A DNA stretch of 7,494 bases from Candidatus Zixiibacteriota bacterium (GCA_026397575.1 JAPLUP010000367.1:1-7494), one strand, 5' to 3'; shown: positions 1-6,722, counted from the first letter of the stretch. Numbers and translations are program-made. Notes: generated by a model not told the origin, from the letters alone.

Positions 1-752
1 AGCGTCATCGCGCTGCTAAGTTGCTCCGAATATTCCTGATTCAAAAGCAGCGACAGCTTGCTGCCGGGCTTCAGCATGATATCGAGCGTACCGTTCTGGA
101 ATCCGGTGGCATCAACAGTCGCAATAGCGTCCCAGACGAGTTTGGCTCGAGCATTGTCTTCCAGAACCACCATGCTGGCCAGTGACGTCATCGTCTTGTT
201 GCCGCCGGTGAGCGTGTATATCTGGCGCGACGTCTCAAGAGAGCCGTTGCGGCAGACGTGCAAGTAGACCCCCTGACTCAAAAACGCATGCGCCAGATGA
301 GCGAACTTGCGAGCGGGGAAGTGAGTGTTGAAGAAGTCAAGGCTGACCGCCAGTTCTTCCGGCAGCATCATGGCGGCATCCTCGAATGATCCGAAAAAAA
401 CGTCGGCATGATCAGGCGTATTGCCTGTCGGCAACGTTAGTCGCTCCGGCAATTTCGCGATCTTCTTTGACCCAATCATCTGCACGGTCGCCGGAATGCC
501 GTTGTCATTTCCGACAATTTGAAAATGCTCCGGTTTCAAACCGCTGAAATCAAGCAACCGGAAATTGACATATTTGAAATCCTCGTCCTTGTTGGTTGGC
601 GCCGGTGCTGCCAGCGCCCGGGCAAGACTCCCTTTGCGCCAAGGCGTCAGAATATCGCTGCTCGCGAGCTTGACAAACGCCGTCAGAGCTTCGGCATTGA
701 ACGGCGCGAAAACATCTATGTCTTTGCTGCGAACTTTGACGGCAACTGTCAT
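1..752 (-). CDS. sufD: SufD, Fe-S cluster assembly scaffold subunit (N-terminal 250 residues; cut by window edge)
   Basis: The reverse strand is open without interruption from an ATG at 752-750 to the left window edge, giving 250 codons and no frameshift. The product begins MTVAVKVRSK. It carries the SufD-like N-terminal helical region with a 'DEDFKYVN' segment (around residues 69-76; the family usually has an E/D-x-(W/F)-(R/K)-Y-T/N pattern here), then the start of the beta-helix core ('GVYLHVCRNGSLE', 'MTSLASMVVLEDNARAKLVWDA'). SufD pairs with SufB to form the cytosolic SufBC2D scaffold for nascent Fe-S clusters, and is needed for iron acquisition in E. coli. The ATG abuts the sufB stop codon (TAA-ATG), so translation is probably coupled; a purine-rich GGAAGGA lies inside the end of sufB. 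The C-terminal half, including the conserved SufD histidine, lies outside the window. Assignment rests on position after sufB plus weak sequence resemblance, since SufB/SufD paralogues diverge strongly. Confidence 0.9.
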   Translation of the reverse strand, partial: MTVAVKVRSKDIDVFAPFNAEALTAFVKLASSDILTPWRKGSLARALAAPAPTNKDEDFKYVNFRLLDFSGLKPEHFQIVGNDNGIPATVQMIGSKKIAKLPERLTLPTGNTPDHADVFFGSFEDAAMMLPEELAVSLDFFNTHFPARKFAHLAHAFLSQGVYLHVCRNGSLETSRQIYTLTGGNKTMTSLASMVVLEDNARAKLVWDAIATVDATGFQNGTLDIMLKPGSKLSLLLNQEYSEQLSSAMT

Positions 753-2168
753 TTAGCCCACCGATCCTTCCATCTCTAATTCAATCAGCCGATTCATCTC
801 CACAGCGTATTCCATCGGCAGTTGTTTGACGATCGGCTCAATGAAGCCGTTGACGATCATCATCGACGCCTGATCCTGCGACAATCCCCGTGAGCGCAGA
901 TAGAATAGCTGTGTCTCGGAAATCTTCGAAACCGACGCTTCATGACTGATCGAAACATCCTCCTCGTCGATTTCCATGTACGGATACGTGTCCGTGCGAG
1001 AGTGCTCGTCCAACAGCAGCGCATCACATTCAACATTGGACTTTACACCGGTACAACCCTTGGCGACCTTGATCAAACCGCGATAGGATGCTCTGCCGGA
1101 TCCCTTGGAGATTGACTTGGAAGTGATCTTCGATGACGTGTTCTTGGCAAAATGAAGCATCTTGGCGCCGGCGTCCTGCAATTGATCGTCACCAGCAAAC
1201 GCGACCGAGAGCACTTCGCCTTTGGCCCCTTCACCCATGAGGTAAATGGCCGGATACTTCATCGTCAACTTGGAGCCGAGATTACAGTCGACCCATTCCA
1301 TTGTCGCGTTTTCGTAGGCGTAAGCGCGTTTGGTCACAAGGTTGTAAACATTTTTCGACCAGTTCTGAATGGTTGTGTAGCGTGCGCGACCGCCTCTTTT
1401 CACGATGATCTCGACCACTGCCGAATGGAGTGAATCCGACGAGTAGGTCGGAGCGGTACAGCCTTCGACGTAGTGGACAAACGCCCCTTCGTCAACAATG
1501 ATCAGCGTCCGCTCGAACTGCCCCATGTTCTCGGTGTTGATCCGGAAATAGGCCTGCAGCGGAATATCAACGGTCACTCCCGGCGGGACATAGATAAACG
1601 ATCCCCCAGACCAAACCGCCGAATTTAATGCCGCGAATTTGTTGTCGTTGTACGGTATCACTTTGCCGAAATATTCCTTGAAAATATCTCCATGGTCTCG
1701 CAGACCGCTTTCGGTGTCGAGGAATAGCACGCCGAGTTCCTCCCATTTCTTCTGCAGACTGTGATACACAACTTCCGACTCATATTGCGCGCCGACACCG
1801 GCGAGATATTTTTTTTCCGCTTCGGGGATTCCCAGTCGGTCGAACGTTTTCTTGATGTCCGACGGCACTTCATCCCACGACCTTTCACTGCGATCCGATG
1901 GCTTGACGTAATAATGGATGTTGTCGAAATCAATCGTCTCCAACATTCCCTTGCCGCCCCATTTCGGCATCGGGCGCGACAGGAAATGCTCCAACGACTT
2001 CAGCCGGAAATCGGTCATCCAACCCGGCTCGTTTTTCATCGCCGAAATCGTCCTGACGATCTCCGGATTCAGACCCTTGCCCGACTTGAAATTGTAGTTC
2101 TCGGGGTCATGAAATCCATATTTATATTCGCCGATGTCCAGCACCGGCGTCGCTTTCTGCTCTGCCAT
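753..2168 (-). CDS. sufB: SufB, Fe-S cluster scaffold protein
   Basis: This 471-residue protein is a full-length SufB (E. coli SufB is 495). SufB receives sulfur from the SufS/SufE-type desulfurase and assembles clusters with SufC and SufD in the cytosol. Recognisable blocks are '[12 protein letters not shown]' (about 187-198), 'YVEGCTAP' (233-240, Cys237, equivalent to E. coli Cys254), '[10 protein letters not shown]' (Cys381) and 'SHEASVSKI' (His409, Glu410). Counting back from the shared C-terminal SVG, Cys381 and Glu410 fall exactly where E. coli Cys405 and Glu434 lie, so the key sulfur-accepting and cluster-binding residues are kept. The N-terminal '[20 protein letters not shown]' is typical. 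The ATG at 2168-2166 follows a GGAGG located in the last codons of sufC (10 bases before the ATG), only 5 bases after the sufC stop. No truncation or frameshift is seen. Confidence 0.98.
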   Translation of the reverse strand: MAEQKATPVLDIGEYKYGFHDPENYNFKSGKGLNPEIVRTISAMKNEPGWMTDFRLKSLEHFLSRPMPKWGGKGMLETIDFDNIHYYVKPSDRSERSWDEVPSDIKKTFDRLGIPEAEKKYLAGVGAQYESEVVYHSLQKKWEELGVLFLDTESGLRDHGDIFKEYFGKVIPYNDNKFAALNSAVWSGGSFIYVPPGVTVDIPLQAYFRINTENMGQFERTLIIVDEGAFVHYVEGCTAPTYSSDSLHSAVVEIIVKRGGRARYTTIQNWSKNVYNLVTKRAYAYENATMEWVDCNLGSKLTMKYPAIYLMGEGAKGEVLSVAFAGDDQLQDAGAKMLHFAKNTSSKITSKSISKGSGRASYRGLIKVAKGCTGVKSNVECDALLLDEHSRTDTYPYMEIDEEDVSISHEASVSKISETQLFYLRSRGLSQDQASMMIVNGFIEPIVKQLPMEYAVEMNRLIELEMEGSVG

Positions 2169-2173
2169 GATGA

Positions 2174-2953
2174 CTAAACCTCCGCTGTGACTTGGGTCTC
2201 AGTGATCCAGCCGTAACCCTTGTCCTCAAGCTCCAGCGCCAACTCGGGGCCACCGGTCTTGATGATACGGCCTTCCGACATGATGTGTACAAAATCTGGT
2301 TTGATATAGTTAAGTAGACGCTGGTAATGCGTAATGACTACCACCGCCATGTTCTCGTTCATCAGTTTGTTGACGCCGTCAGCGACCGCCTTGAGCGCGT
2401 CGATATCCAATCCTGAGTCGGTTTCATCGAGAAACGCCACTTTCGGTTCAAGCACGGCCATTTGCAGTATCTCGGCGCGTTTTTTTTCGCCGCCTGAGAA
2501 ACCGTCATTCAGATATCGATTAGCAAACGACTCATCGACTCCGAGCGCCTGCAACTTCTCCCTCAGGAAATTCCAGAATTTCAGGACGTTGATCCTCGCT
2601 CTCTTGCCATCACCGTCGTGATGCGCATTGTACGCCGTCCGCAAGAAATTTTGCAGTGTCACTCCCGGCACTTCGACCGGATACTGAAACGCCAGAAACA
2701 ACCCCGCGCGGGAACGATCTTCCGGCTCCATTTCCAGCAGGTTCTTGCCGTCCAGATACGCCTCGCCAGCCATAATCGCATATTCCGGATGCCCCGCCAA
2801 AGCGTAGCAAAGCGTTGACTTGCCGGAACCGTTCGGCCCCATGATGGCATGAATTTCTCCCGCTTTGACACTCAGCCCGACGCCGTTTAGAATCCGCTTT
2901 CCTTCAATCGAGACTTCTAAGTTCCTGATTTCTAACAATGGTTTATCTTTCAT
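2174..2953 (-). CDS. sufC: SufC, Fe-S cluster assembly ATPase (ABC type)
   Basis: This 259-residue ABC ATPase powers the SufBCD complex: ATP-driven SufC dimerisation rearranges the SufB-SufD core during cluster assembly. It is cytosolic, not a transporter. Motifs visible are Walker [10 protein letters not shown] (39-47), Q-loop glutamine in 'AFQYP' (Gln90), ABC signature FSGGEKKR (152-159), Walker B 'VAFLDE' (172-177) followed by 'TDSGLD', and H-loop 'ITHYQ' (His209). The '[14 protein letters not shown]' and '[13 protein letters not shown]' blocks are characteristic of SufC rather than other ABC proteins. I chose the ATG at 2953-2951 because a GAGGA lies 7 bases upstream and the product then starts [14 protein letters not shown] as in the family. 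The frame is open to 3016 (MVSIEELQ...), but that extension lacks a good ribosome site and covers the operator-like palindrome. sufC is the first gene of the visible operon sufC-sufB-sufD. Confidence 0.98.
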   Translation of the reverse strand: MKDKPLLEIRNLEVSIEGKRILNGVGLSVKAGEIHAIMGPNGSGKSTLCYALAGHPEYAIMAGEAYLDGKNLLEMEPEDRSRAGLFLAFQYPVEVPGVTLQNFLRTAYNAHHDGDGKRARINVLKFWNFLREKLQALGVDESFANRYLNDGFSGGEKKRAEILQMAVLEPKVAFLDETDSGLDIDALKAVADGVNKLMNENMAVVVITHYQRLLNYIKPDFVHIMSEGRIIKTGGPELALELEDKGYGWITETQVTAEV

Positions 2954-2960
2954 TCTCAAA

Positions 2961-2965
2961 TCCTC
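2961..2965 (-). promoter_or_regulatory. Ribosome binding site that fixes the sufC start
   Basis: On the reverse strand AGAGGATTTGAGAATG places GAGGA 7 bases ahead of the ATG at 2953. This is the best Shine-Dalgarno match near any possible start of this frame, and supports the shorter start over the upstream one at 3016. Confidence 0.75.
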
Positions 2966-3004
2966 TTTATTATGGCTAACCGACTTTATCTGTTGCAGTT
3001 CCTC

Positions 3005-3029
3005 AATACTGACCAAGTCGGTCAGATAT
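3005..3029. promoter_or_regulatory. Palindromic operator candidate upstream of sufC (IscR/Rrf2-like)
   Basis: The plus strand shows ATACTGACC-AAGTC-GGTCAGATAT: a perfect 6-bp inverted repeat CTGACC/GGTCAG with a 5-bp centre, extended by ATA and TAT arms that are offset by one base. It lies about 50 bases upstream of the sufC start codon. Compared from memory with the E. coli IscR type 1 consensus (ATASYYGACTRWWWYAGTCRRSTAT), about 18-19 of 25 positions agree, depending on strand. The core GAC...GTC is intact; the outer right arm is short by one base on the reverse strand. IscR and other Rrf2-family Fe-S sensors commonly regulate suf operons, so a role in iron or cluster-status control is plausible. 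No regulator gene is in the window and no clear -10/-35 pair was found, so the assignment is inference. Confidence 0.55.
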
Positions 3030-3036
3030 GAGAGTC

Positions 3037-3188
3037 TGGGAGTGGTACGGAGTGGCTGAGATGGGCATTTGGATGAATGGAGATGATTGATCCCTATTTA
3101 CCCCAATCAGATCGGTGCGGCGGAAATCAAGTCGCGACTGAAGTCGCTTCCACATACATCCTTGGCACAGTATTTTCGAGGGTTGTAG
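3037..3188. repeat. Direct repeat, copy 1 (about 150 bp)
   Basis: This segment matches 4188-4336 in the same orientation. Over 3037-3148 about 97 of 110 aligned bases are identical, with one 2-base gap; the shared stretch 'GGGCATTTGGATGAAT' is exact. Similarity weakens over the next 15 bases and returns at 'GGTTGTAG', which sits at the same offset (31 bases) from a common CCA in both copies. Short frames in it (3077-3262 plus, 3127-3309 minus) look like repeat translation rather than genes. The copies bracket the gene at 3516-4178. No transposase or target-site duplication was recognised. Confidence 0.85.
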
Positions 3189-3207
3189 GAGCGGCTTTAG
3201 CCGCGAC
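3131..3207. repeat. REPIN-like inverted pair of REP palindromes
   Basis: Two short imperfectly inverted units face each other. The first is GTCGCGACTGAAGTCGCTTCC (3131-3151), containing the perfect hairpin GCGACT-GA-AGTCGC. The second is AGGAGCGGCTTTAGCCGCGAC (3187-3207), containing GCGGCT-TT-AGCCGC. The reverse complement of the first unit matches the second at most positions, so single-stranded DNA or RNA could fold into one long hairpin with two sub-hairpins. The 'GGAGCGGCTTTAGCCGCGAC' form resembles REP sequences known from pseudomonads and many other genomes, which are usually mobilised by RAYT (TnpA-REP) enzymes; no RAYT gene is seen here. Confidence 0.75.
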
Positions 3208-3515
3208 TCTTACTGTAAGTCTTACGCGAAGACGACTGCCGCGCACGGAACCGTTTTGTTGAAAGCAGAACGGTCGGTAACACCATCCGGGACGGAGGCT
3301 AAAATCCATCTCAAAAGAGAGTGGAGAGGCACTGCATTGCTGAGGATATTACGGCATACATGCGGCCTGGAAACATGTTTGCCCGTTCAAGTATTTTCAA
3401 GAATCTTCCGACATATTGATTAGGGATTCTTTAGTAATCGCTGACGAATTGTTTTATTCCTGGTCAGACAAAGAGTGTGATTGTGCATTCTTATAGATTA
3501 TTCAGGGGTTCATGA
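3208..3515. other. Non-coding stretch between the REP doublet and the metallopeptidase gene
   Basis: No convincing coding frame is seen. It contains a short perfect palindrome CTTAC-T-GTAAG near 3210 and a stem-loop at 3250-3274 (listed separately). An AT-richer 150 bases then leads to the GTG start at 3516, where a promoter would be expected. I found no well-spaced -35/-10 pair; 'TTATAGAT' at 3491-3498 is a possible -10 without a matching -35. Confidence 0.5.
3250..3274. repeat. Stem-loop, probably part of the repeat family
   Basis: ACCGTTTTGT - TGAAA - GCAGAACGGT can form a 10-pair stem (two G:U pairs if transcribed as plus-strand RNA) with a 5-base loop. It lacks a following T-run, so it is not a typical intrinsic terminator. 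It lies downstream of the REP doublet and may belong to the same dispersed non-coding element. Confidence 0.5.
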
Positions 3516-4178
3516 GTGCAGATCCAAACTGGTTACAGTTCCAATCCATATTTATCATCTACCGTTCGTGATAAGGCCCCGGCCTCGGCAGGCCAGGATC
3601 CGGCAAATGAAAACAGCGGGATAGAATCGCCGGAATATAAGGCCATCTCGAACAAGGCCTCAATGCTGCTTGCCAATCCCGCCGTCCCCGCCTCGGAAAG
3701 GGTGAAGATCCTAAACTTGCTGGCGAGAGGAAAAGTCGCAGCCGCAAACGGTGCGACAGGAGAGTTGAATACCCTTCTTGACAAGATAAACAATTTCGAT
3801 CCGGGATTGACCGTTAAGGGCGACTCTTTTCAAAAAGGGACCCCCAAACCTCCAGCGGCATCACCAAAGCAGGATGAAGGCAGGGTTGCGTATCAGGACC
3901 AATCGAATGATGTCGGAGTATCGTTCTCGTATCCTGTCGCTATGAACCAGTATCAGGCGCCTCTGGCTGTCCAGGCTCACGAAGGCGAGCATGTCATTAT
4001 CGCGCGGGCCGAAGCGATGATCAGAAACGAGAATGTTACTACTTATGTTTCCATCCATAATGGCTATGATAGCAAGGGGAGGCTCATTACAACCGGGGGC
4101 ACAACGACGGTAATAACCCATCCGAAACCAAAGATGCTACCGATTAAGACCGGGAACAAAGTCGATATCATCGTCTGA
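3516..4178 (+). CDS. Putative zinc metallopeptidase, SprA-related family (HEGEH motif)
   Basis: This 220-residue protein has a low-complexity, Pro/Ala/Ser-rich N-terminal half (residues 1-120, no signal peptide or membrane segment) and a compact C-terminal domain. That domain reads 'GRVAYQDQSNDVGVSFSYP' (122-140), then 'AVQAHEGEHVIIARAEA' (151-167) with an HExxH zinc motif at His155-Glu156-His159, then 'TTYVSIHNGYDSKGRLITTGGTTTV' (175-199). From memory, the order 'YQD-SNDxGVSF / AHExEHV / VSIH / G-Y-SGGTT' matches small bacterial proteins grouped as SprA-related, whose biochemical role is not established. Relatives I recall carry a Cys pair after SIH, absent here. The start is GTG at 3516: an in-frame TGA (3513-3515) precedes it and AGGGG lies 7 bases upstream. 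The gene is bracketed by direct repeats and is convergent with the lipoprotein gene. Peptidase activity is inferred from the motif alone. Confidence 0.75.
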   Translation: MQIQTGYSSNPYLSSTVRDKAPASAGQDPANENSGIESPEYKAISNKASMLLANPAVPASERVKILNLLARGKVAAANGATGELNTLLDKINNFDPGLTVKGDSFQKGTPKPPAASPKQDEGRVAYQDQSNDVGVSFSYPVAMNQYQAPLAVQAHEGEHVIIARAEAMIRNENVTTYVSIHNGYDSKGRLITTGGTTTVITHPKPKMLPIKTGNKVDIIV

Positions 4179-4195
4179 AACTCCAACTGGGAGTT
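4179..4195 (+). terminator. Weak stem-loop right after the metallopeptidase stop codon
   Basis: AACTCC-AACTG-GGAGTT forms a 6-bp perfect stem with a 5-base loop immediately after the TGA at 4176-4178. No T-run follows (GTATGG), so it is at best an imperfect terminator. It overlaps the start of repeat copy 2. Confidence 0.25.
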
Positions 4196-4336
4196 GTATG
4201 GAGTGGGCGAGAGGGGCATTTGGATGAATAGAGATGATTGATCTCTGTTTACCCTAATCAGATCGGCGCTGAAAATCAGGTCGCGACTGAAGTCGCTCCA
4301 ACAGGGCCTGATGCACAATCTTGCCTAAGGTTGTAG
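4188..4336. repeat. Direct repeat, copy 2 (lacks the second REP palindrome)
   Basis: Same orientation as copy 1 (3037-3188). It keeps the first REP palindrome GCGACT-GA-AGTCGC (4283-4296) and the terminal GGTTGTAG (4329-4336). Where copy 1 then continues into the second REP hairpin, this copy instead meets the end of the lipoprotein gene, whose stop codon is at 4339-4341. The starts of the two copies are 1151 bp apart. Confidence 0.85.
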
Positions 4337-4338
4337 AC

Positions 4339-5205
4339 CTACATGATACACGACTTGTCACGGCAGATGATTTTCCATTTTCCTCCACGTTTTTCGAGGA
4401 GATAATGTATCTCATCCCCCCCGAACCTTCCGGACGCCACCTGAAGATAGATTACAGCCGTGGTGGTGTCCGAATTGAAGCCGACTCTGGAAAGGCCTAT
4501 GGTGCCGTCTGACAATGGATATCTCTTATAGAATGCTGGCCACCAATCCCTGTGACTCAAAGTGCTGTCAAACTCCCCCTCGGAGATGAGGTCAACAATT
4601 AGCAAATCACTAAAGTGGTCGCGATCCAATTTATATTTAACCAGGTTGGCTGTGCCGAAACTCTGAATCAAGTCCGGAGTGAGTTTCTTAGCGGCTTCCT
4701 TTTCACTAAATTCTGGTGCCGCTTCCTGATACGGTGCCTTGGTGTCCTTCCACACCGTCACATAGTAGCTCAAGTTGCCGTATTTGCGATGGAGAGAATC
4801 GTAGGCGATCTTCCCGTTGACTGAGTCGCGCAATATGTAGTAAGCCATCCATCCAAATCTAACGATGAGCGTGTCGAAGAACTCGGCAGGATGGCTCGTA
4901 TCTTTATGAATATATTTGCCTAACCGGTCAAATCTGCGATGGAGGGAATCTGTCTTCGCCTTTTCAGCGGCAATCTGTCTGGAGACTTTCAAGGACTCCC
5001 CCCTATCAATCGGAATCTCTTCCGGAAGCAAAAAGGGTTGGTATTCTTCGCGTTCGTCCACTAAGTCCTTGAGTACAGCAGACATGATCCTGTACTCCTC
5101 ATTGCTTATCGTGTCCTGCGGTGACGCGGCTCTCTTCTCCTGGACACCACACGAGGACAACAGGAATGCGCTGATTATTGCGCCCAGCCAGAGCAATCTT
5201 CTCAT
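4339..5205 (-). CDS. Putative lipoprotein of unknown function
   Basis: I do not recognise a named family. From the ATG at 5205 the product has 288 residues: a short basic start MRRLLWLG, a hydrophobic stretch and a lipobox LLSSC (Cys19), so it should be lipidated and membrane-anchored outside the cytoplasm. The middle (about 30-130) is charged and probably helical, with two related 'DSLHR(R/K)' segments ('TDSLHRRFDRLGKYI', 'YDSLHRKYGNLSYYV'). The C-terminal part 'LSRVGFNSDTTTAVIYLQV' then 'YLLEKRGGKWKI' resembles the end of many uncharacterised bacterial envelope proteins. The frame is open upstream to 5298, but only the 5205 start gives a clean lipoprotein signal, and GGGTAGGGA lies 4 bases before it. 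It follows the propeller gene on the same strand after a 153-base gap. Its stop codon sits 2 bases from repeat copy 2. Confidence 0.85.
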   Translation of the reverse strand: MRRLLWLGAIISAFLLSSCGVQEKRAASPQDTISNEEYRIMSAVLKDLVDEREEYQPFLLPEEIPIDRGESLKVSRQIAAEKAKTDSLHRRFDRLGKYIHKDTSHPAEFFDTLIVRFGWMAYYILRDSVNGKIAYDSLHRKYGNLSYYVTVWKDTKAPYQEAAPEFSEKEAAKKLTPDLIQSFGTANLVKYKLDRDHFSDLLIVDLISEGEFDSTLSHRDWWPAFYKRYPLSDGTIGLSRVGFNSDTTTAVIYLQVASGRFGGDEIHYLLEKRGGKWKIICRDKSCIM

Positions 5206-5230
5206 TGTTTCCCTACCCAAGTATGAATCT

Positions 5231-5259
5231 TTCATCCAAAATAATCGCTGACATGTCAA
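5231..5259 (-). promoter_or_regulatory. Possible promoter of the lipoprotein gene
   Basis: The reverse strand has a perfect TTGACA (5259-5254), then 17 bases, then GATGAA (5236-5231), about 25 bases ahead of the ATG at 5205. The -35 is ideal but the -10 matches TATAAT at only three positions, so this is a weak call. Confidence 0.25.
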
Positions 5260-5323
5260 GCGCAAGACGAATTCAAGACAACAAGGCAAACAGGCCACAC
5301 CCTTTCGAATGCAGCCTGCTAAT

Positions 5324-5337
5324 CCTCGGCGCCGAGG
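5324..5337. other. 14-bp perfect palindrome between the propeller and lipoprotein genes
   Basis: CCTCGGCGCCGAGG is fully self-complementary and lies about 20 bases past the propeller gene stop. It has no T-run on either side, so it is not a standard intrinsic terminator. It could be a weak transcription end or protein-binding site, or it could be chance. Confidence 0.35.
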
Positions 5338-5358
5338 CGCATGACTTGTGCAGGAGAC

Positions 5359-6516
5359 TTAGATACCGGTGAAGATTGCCCCGGTTTTGCGGATAATGTC
5401 GAGGATGTTGTAGGATTCCCCCTTTGCGGGTTTGAAAATCGCGCCACCCCTTTGCAGACCGACCAGATACGCGCCATTCTGAACGTCGAGAGCGGTAACT
5501 TCCAAACCCTCGCTCCAGTCCAGCGGTGACAGCGCGCCGTCGTAGTAAGAGAAAACTCCCCCTTTGGCCGTTCCGAGGTAGACAAACGTCTTGCCTTTGG
5601 CGATCGTCGTCACGTTCTGGTCAAACAACCCCTTTGACGAATCAATCAGCGTCCAGATGCCGCCGTTGAAAAAGTACGCCCCCCTTTGCGTGCCCAGCCA
5701 CGGCTGATGGAAAGCTGTGTTTAGGCAGTTGGCAGCGGCCAGGGCAGTGGAATCGTTTTTCAAATAGCGTCGCTTCCAACCATCCCCCTGATAGTTGAGC
5801 AACCCGGCGTCGGCAGTCAACACCCACAGACCAAAGGCGTTCTTGGTGACATCAACTACCGATTTCGCCGGCAGGAGTTGATCGATGGTATCCCAGTTGG
5901 AGACGAAGAGACCGGAAAACTTGGTGCCGACATAGAATCTGCTATCGATCGATTTGATCACTGTGACAGTGTCTGCAATTTCTCTCCAGATCGGCGCCAC
6001 CTCACCGCATTCATCGATATAGTAGACACCGTTGGAGGTACCGACGTAAATTTCGCCGTCATCGACTGTCAGAGCATAACAATCGTGATCAGTCAAGCCC
6101 TGTCGACTGCTGTAAAGCAGGAAACTCGAATCCTCCGGATAGAACTCGATCACACCACCGGCGGTAGCGAGCAACACGCGGTTGCCATCGATCTTGACAT
6201 CGCGCACCGTGCCAAAATCAAACGAATCGAGCGCGGCCAAATCCTGGGTATCGCTTACGGAGCCGGAAGCGAGCGCGGCAAAGAGATCGTCATCGTAGCC
6301 CTGCTCTTCCGAGACCGGATTGGTGTCGGGACCGTAGTTAAATCGCTCCTTGGCGACGGTGGTAGACATCACGACTTCCGAACTACGTGAAGGTGCCAGA
6401 TTATTGAGTGCTTGATCTCTATTGATGTTGCGTGACTTGAGTGACAGGCCGAACATGGCGGCAGTCATTACCACTATCACCATCAGCCCGGTTGCGAATT
6501 TGATTTTGTTGAACAT
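5359..6516 (-). CDS. Membrane-anchored or secreted seven-bladed beta-propeller protein
   Basis: This 385-residue protein starts MFNKIKFATG with one hydrophobic segment (about 7-26), acting as a signal peptide or an uncleaved anchor, then a polar linker to about residue 100. The rest contains seven blade motifs of the pattern (Y/W/L)-(V/L)-(G/A)-T-x-x-G-(V/L)-(Y/F), near residues 115, 156, 194, 230, 272, 312 and 350. Examples are 'IYVGTSNGVYYI', 'FYVGTKFSGLFV' and 'VYLGTAKGGVFSY'. Repeats of this kind are typical of two-component-regulator propeller (ligand-sensing) domains, but no histidine kinase, GGDEF or other output domain follows: the chain ends at the seventh blade. The ATG at 6516 is preceded by GAGAGG 5 bases upstream; the frame is open to 6603 but without a better start. 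The lipoprotein gene lies downstream on the same strand. A binding or scaffolding role outside the cytoplasm is inferred; the ligand is unknown. Confidence 0.85.
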   Translation of the reverse strand: MFNKIKFATGLMVIVVMTAAMFGLSLKSRNINRDQALNNLAPSRSSEVVMSTTVAKERFNYGPDTNPVSEEQGYDDDLFAALASGSVSDTQDLAALDSFDFGTVRDVKIDGNRVLLATAGGVIEFYPEDSSFLLYSSRQGLTDHDCYALTVDDGEIYVGTSNGVYYIDECGEVAPIWREIADTVTVIKSIDSRFYVGTKFSGLFVSNWDTIDQLLPAKSVVDVTKNAFGLWVLTADAGLLNYQGDGWKRRYLKNDSTALAAANCLNTAFHQPWLGTQRGAYFFNGGIWTLIDSSKGLFDQNVTTIAKGKTFVYLGTAKGGVFSYYDGALSPLDWSEGLEVTALDVQNGAYLVGLQRGGAIFKPAKGESYNILDIIRKTGAIFTGI

Positions 6517-6701
6517 GATATCCTCTCTTGCTAAGGTTTCCTGATTCATTCTGTAGAAAAGATGAACACGTTTCGTGCCAGAGGATATTCTGTTGCCTGA
6601 CAAAGGGATAATCTGAGAAGGGGATGGTCAAAGTGTTGTCTTTGGTGTCGGGGAAGTCACAAATCGCTTGGTTTTTTCGAGAAATGCCATATCTTAGGCT
6701 G

Positions 6702-6707
6702 TATACT
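6702..6707 (+). promoter_or_regulatory. Possible -10 element for the fibre-like gene
   Basis: TATACT lies 25 bases ahead of the TTG start in the 216-bp region shared with the divergent propeller gene. No good -35 was found at the usual distance. Confidence 0.25.
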
Positions 6708-6722
6708 TCGGCAAGTCTTCCT

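Noticed and set aside
1761..2177. 138-codon plus-strand frame opposite sufB
   Set aside because: It is an antisense shadow of a strongly conserved gene, with no start signal or recognisable domain.
2954..3016. Longer sufC start (MVSIEELQQIKSV...)
   Set aside because: It has no good ribosome site, adds 21 residues atypical of SufC, and would cover the operator-like palindrome; the ATG at 2953 has a well-spaced GAGGA.
3162..3180. Possible sigma-54 promoter (TGGCAC...TTTC) in repeat copy 1
   Set aside because: The -12 element lacks the GC of TTGC, and the equivalent place in copy 2 lacks the -24 GG, so the match is not maintained.
3077..3309. Short frames on both strands in the repeat and REP region
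   Set aside because: They consist of repeat and hairpin sequence read through, lack ribosome sites and overlap each other on opposite strands.
3512..3571. ATG-initiated 19-codon frame overlapping the GTG start at 3516
   Set aside because: It is closer to the SD and could be a tiny leader, but it stops after 19 codons and has no recognisable content; the GTG frame contains the conserved domain.
4321..4512. Plus-strand frame opposite the lipoprotein C-terminus
   Set aside because: It starts inside repeat copy 2 and lies antisense to a coherent protein end.
5324..5337. Intrinsic terminator after the propeller gene
   Set aside because: The palindrome is perfect but leaves almost no loop and is not followed by a T-run in either direction.
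5878..6390. 170-codon plus-strand frame opposite the propeller gene
   Set aside because: It is antisense to the blade repeats; the minus frame has regular motifs and a proper SD, this one does not.
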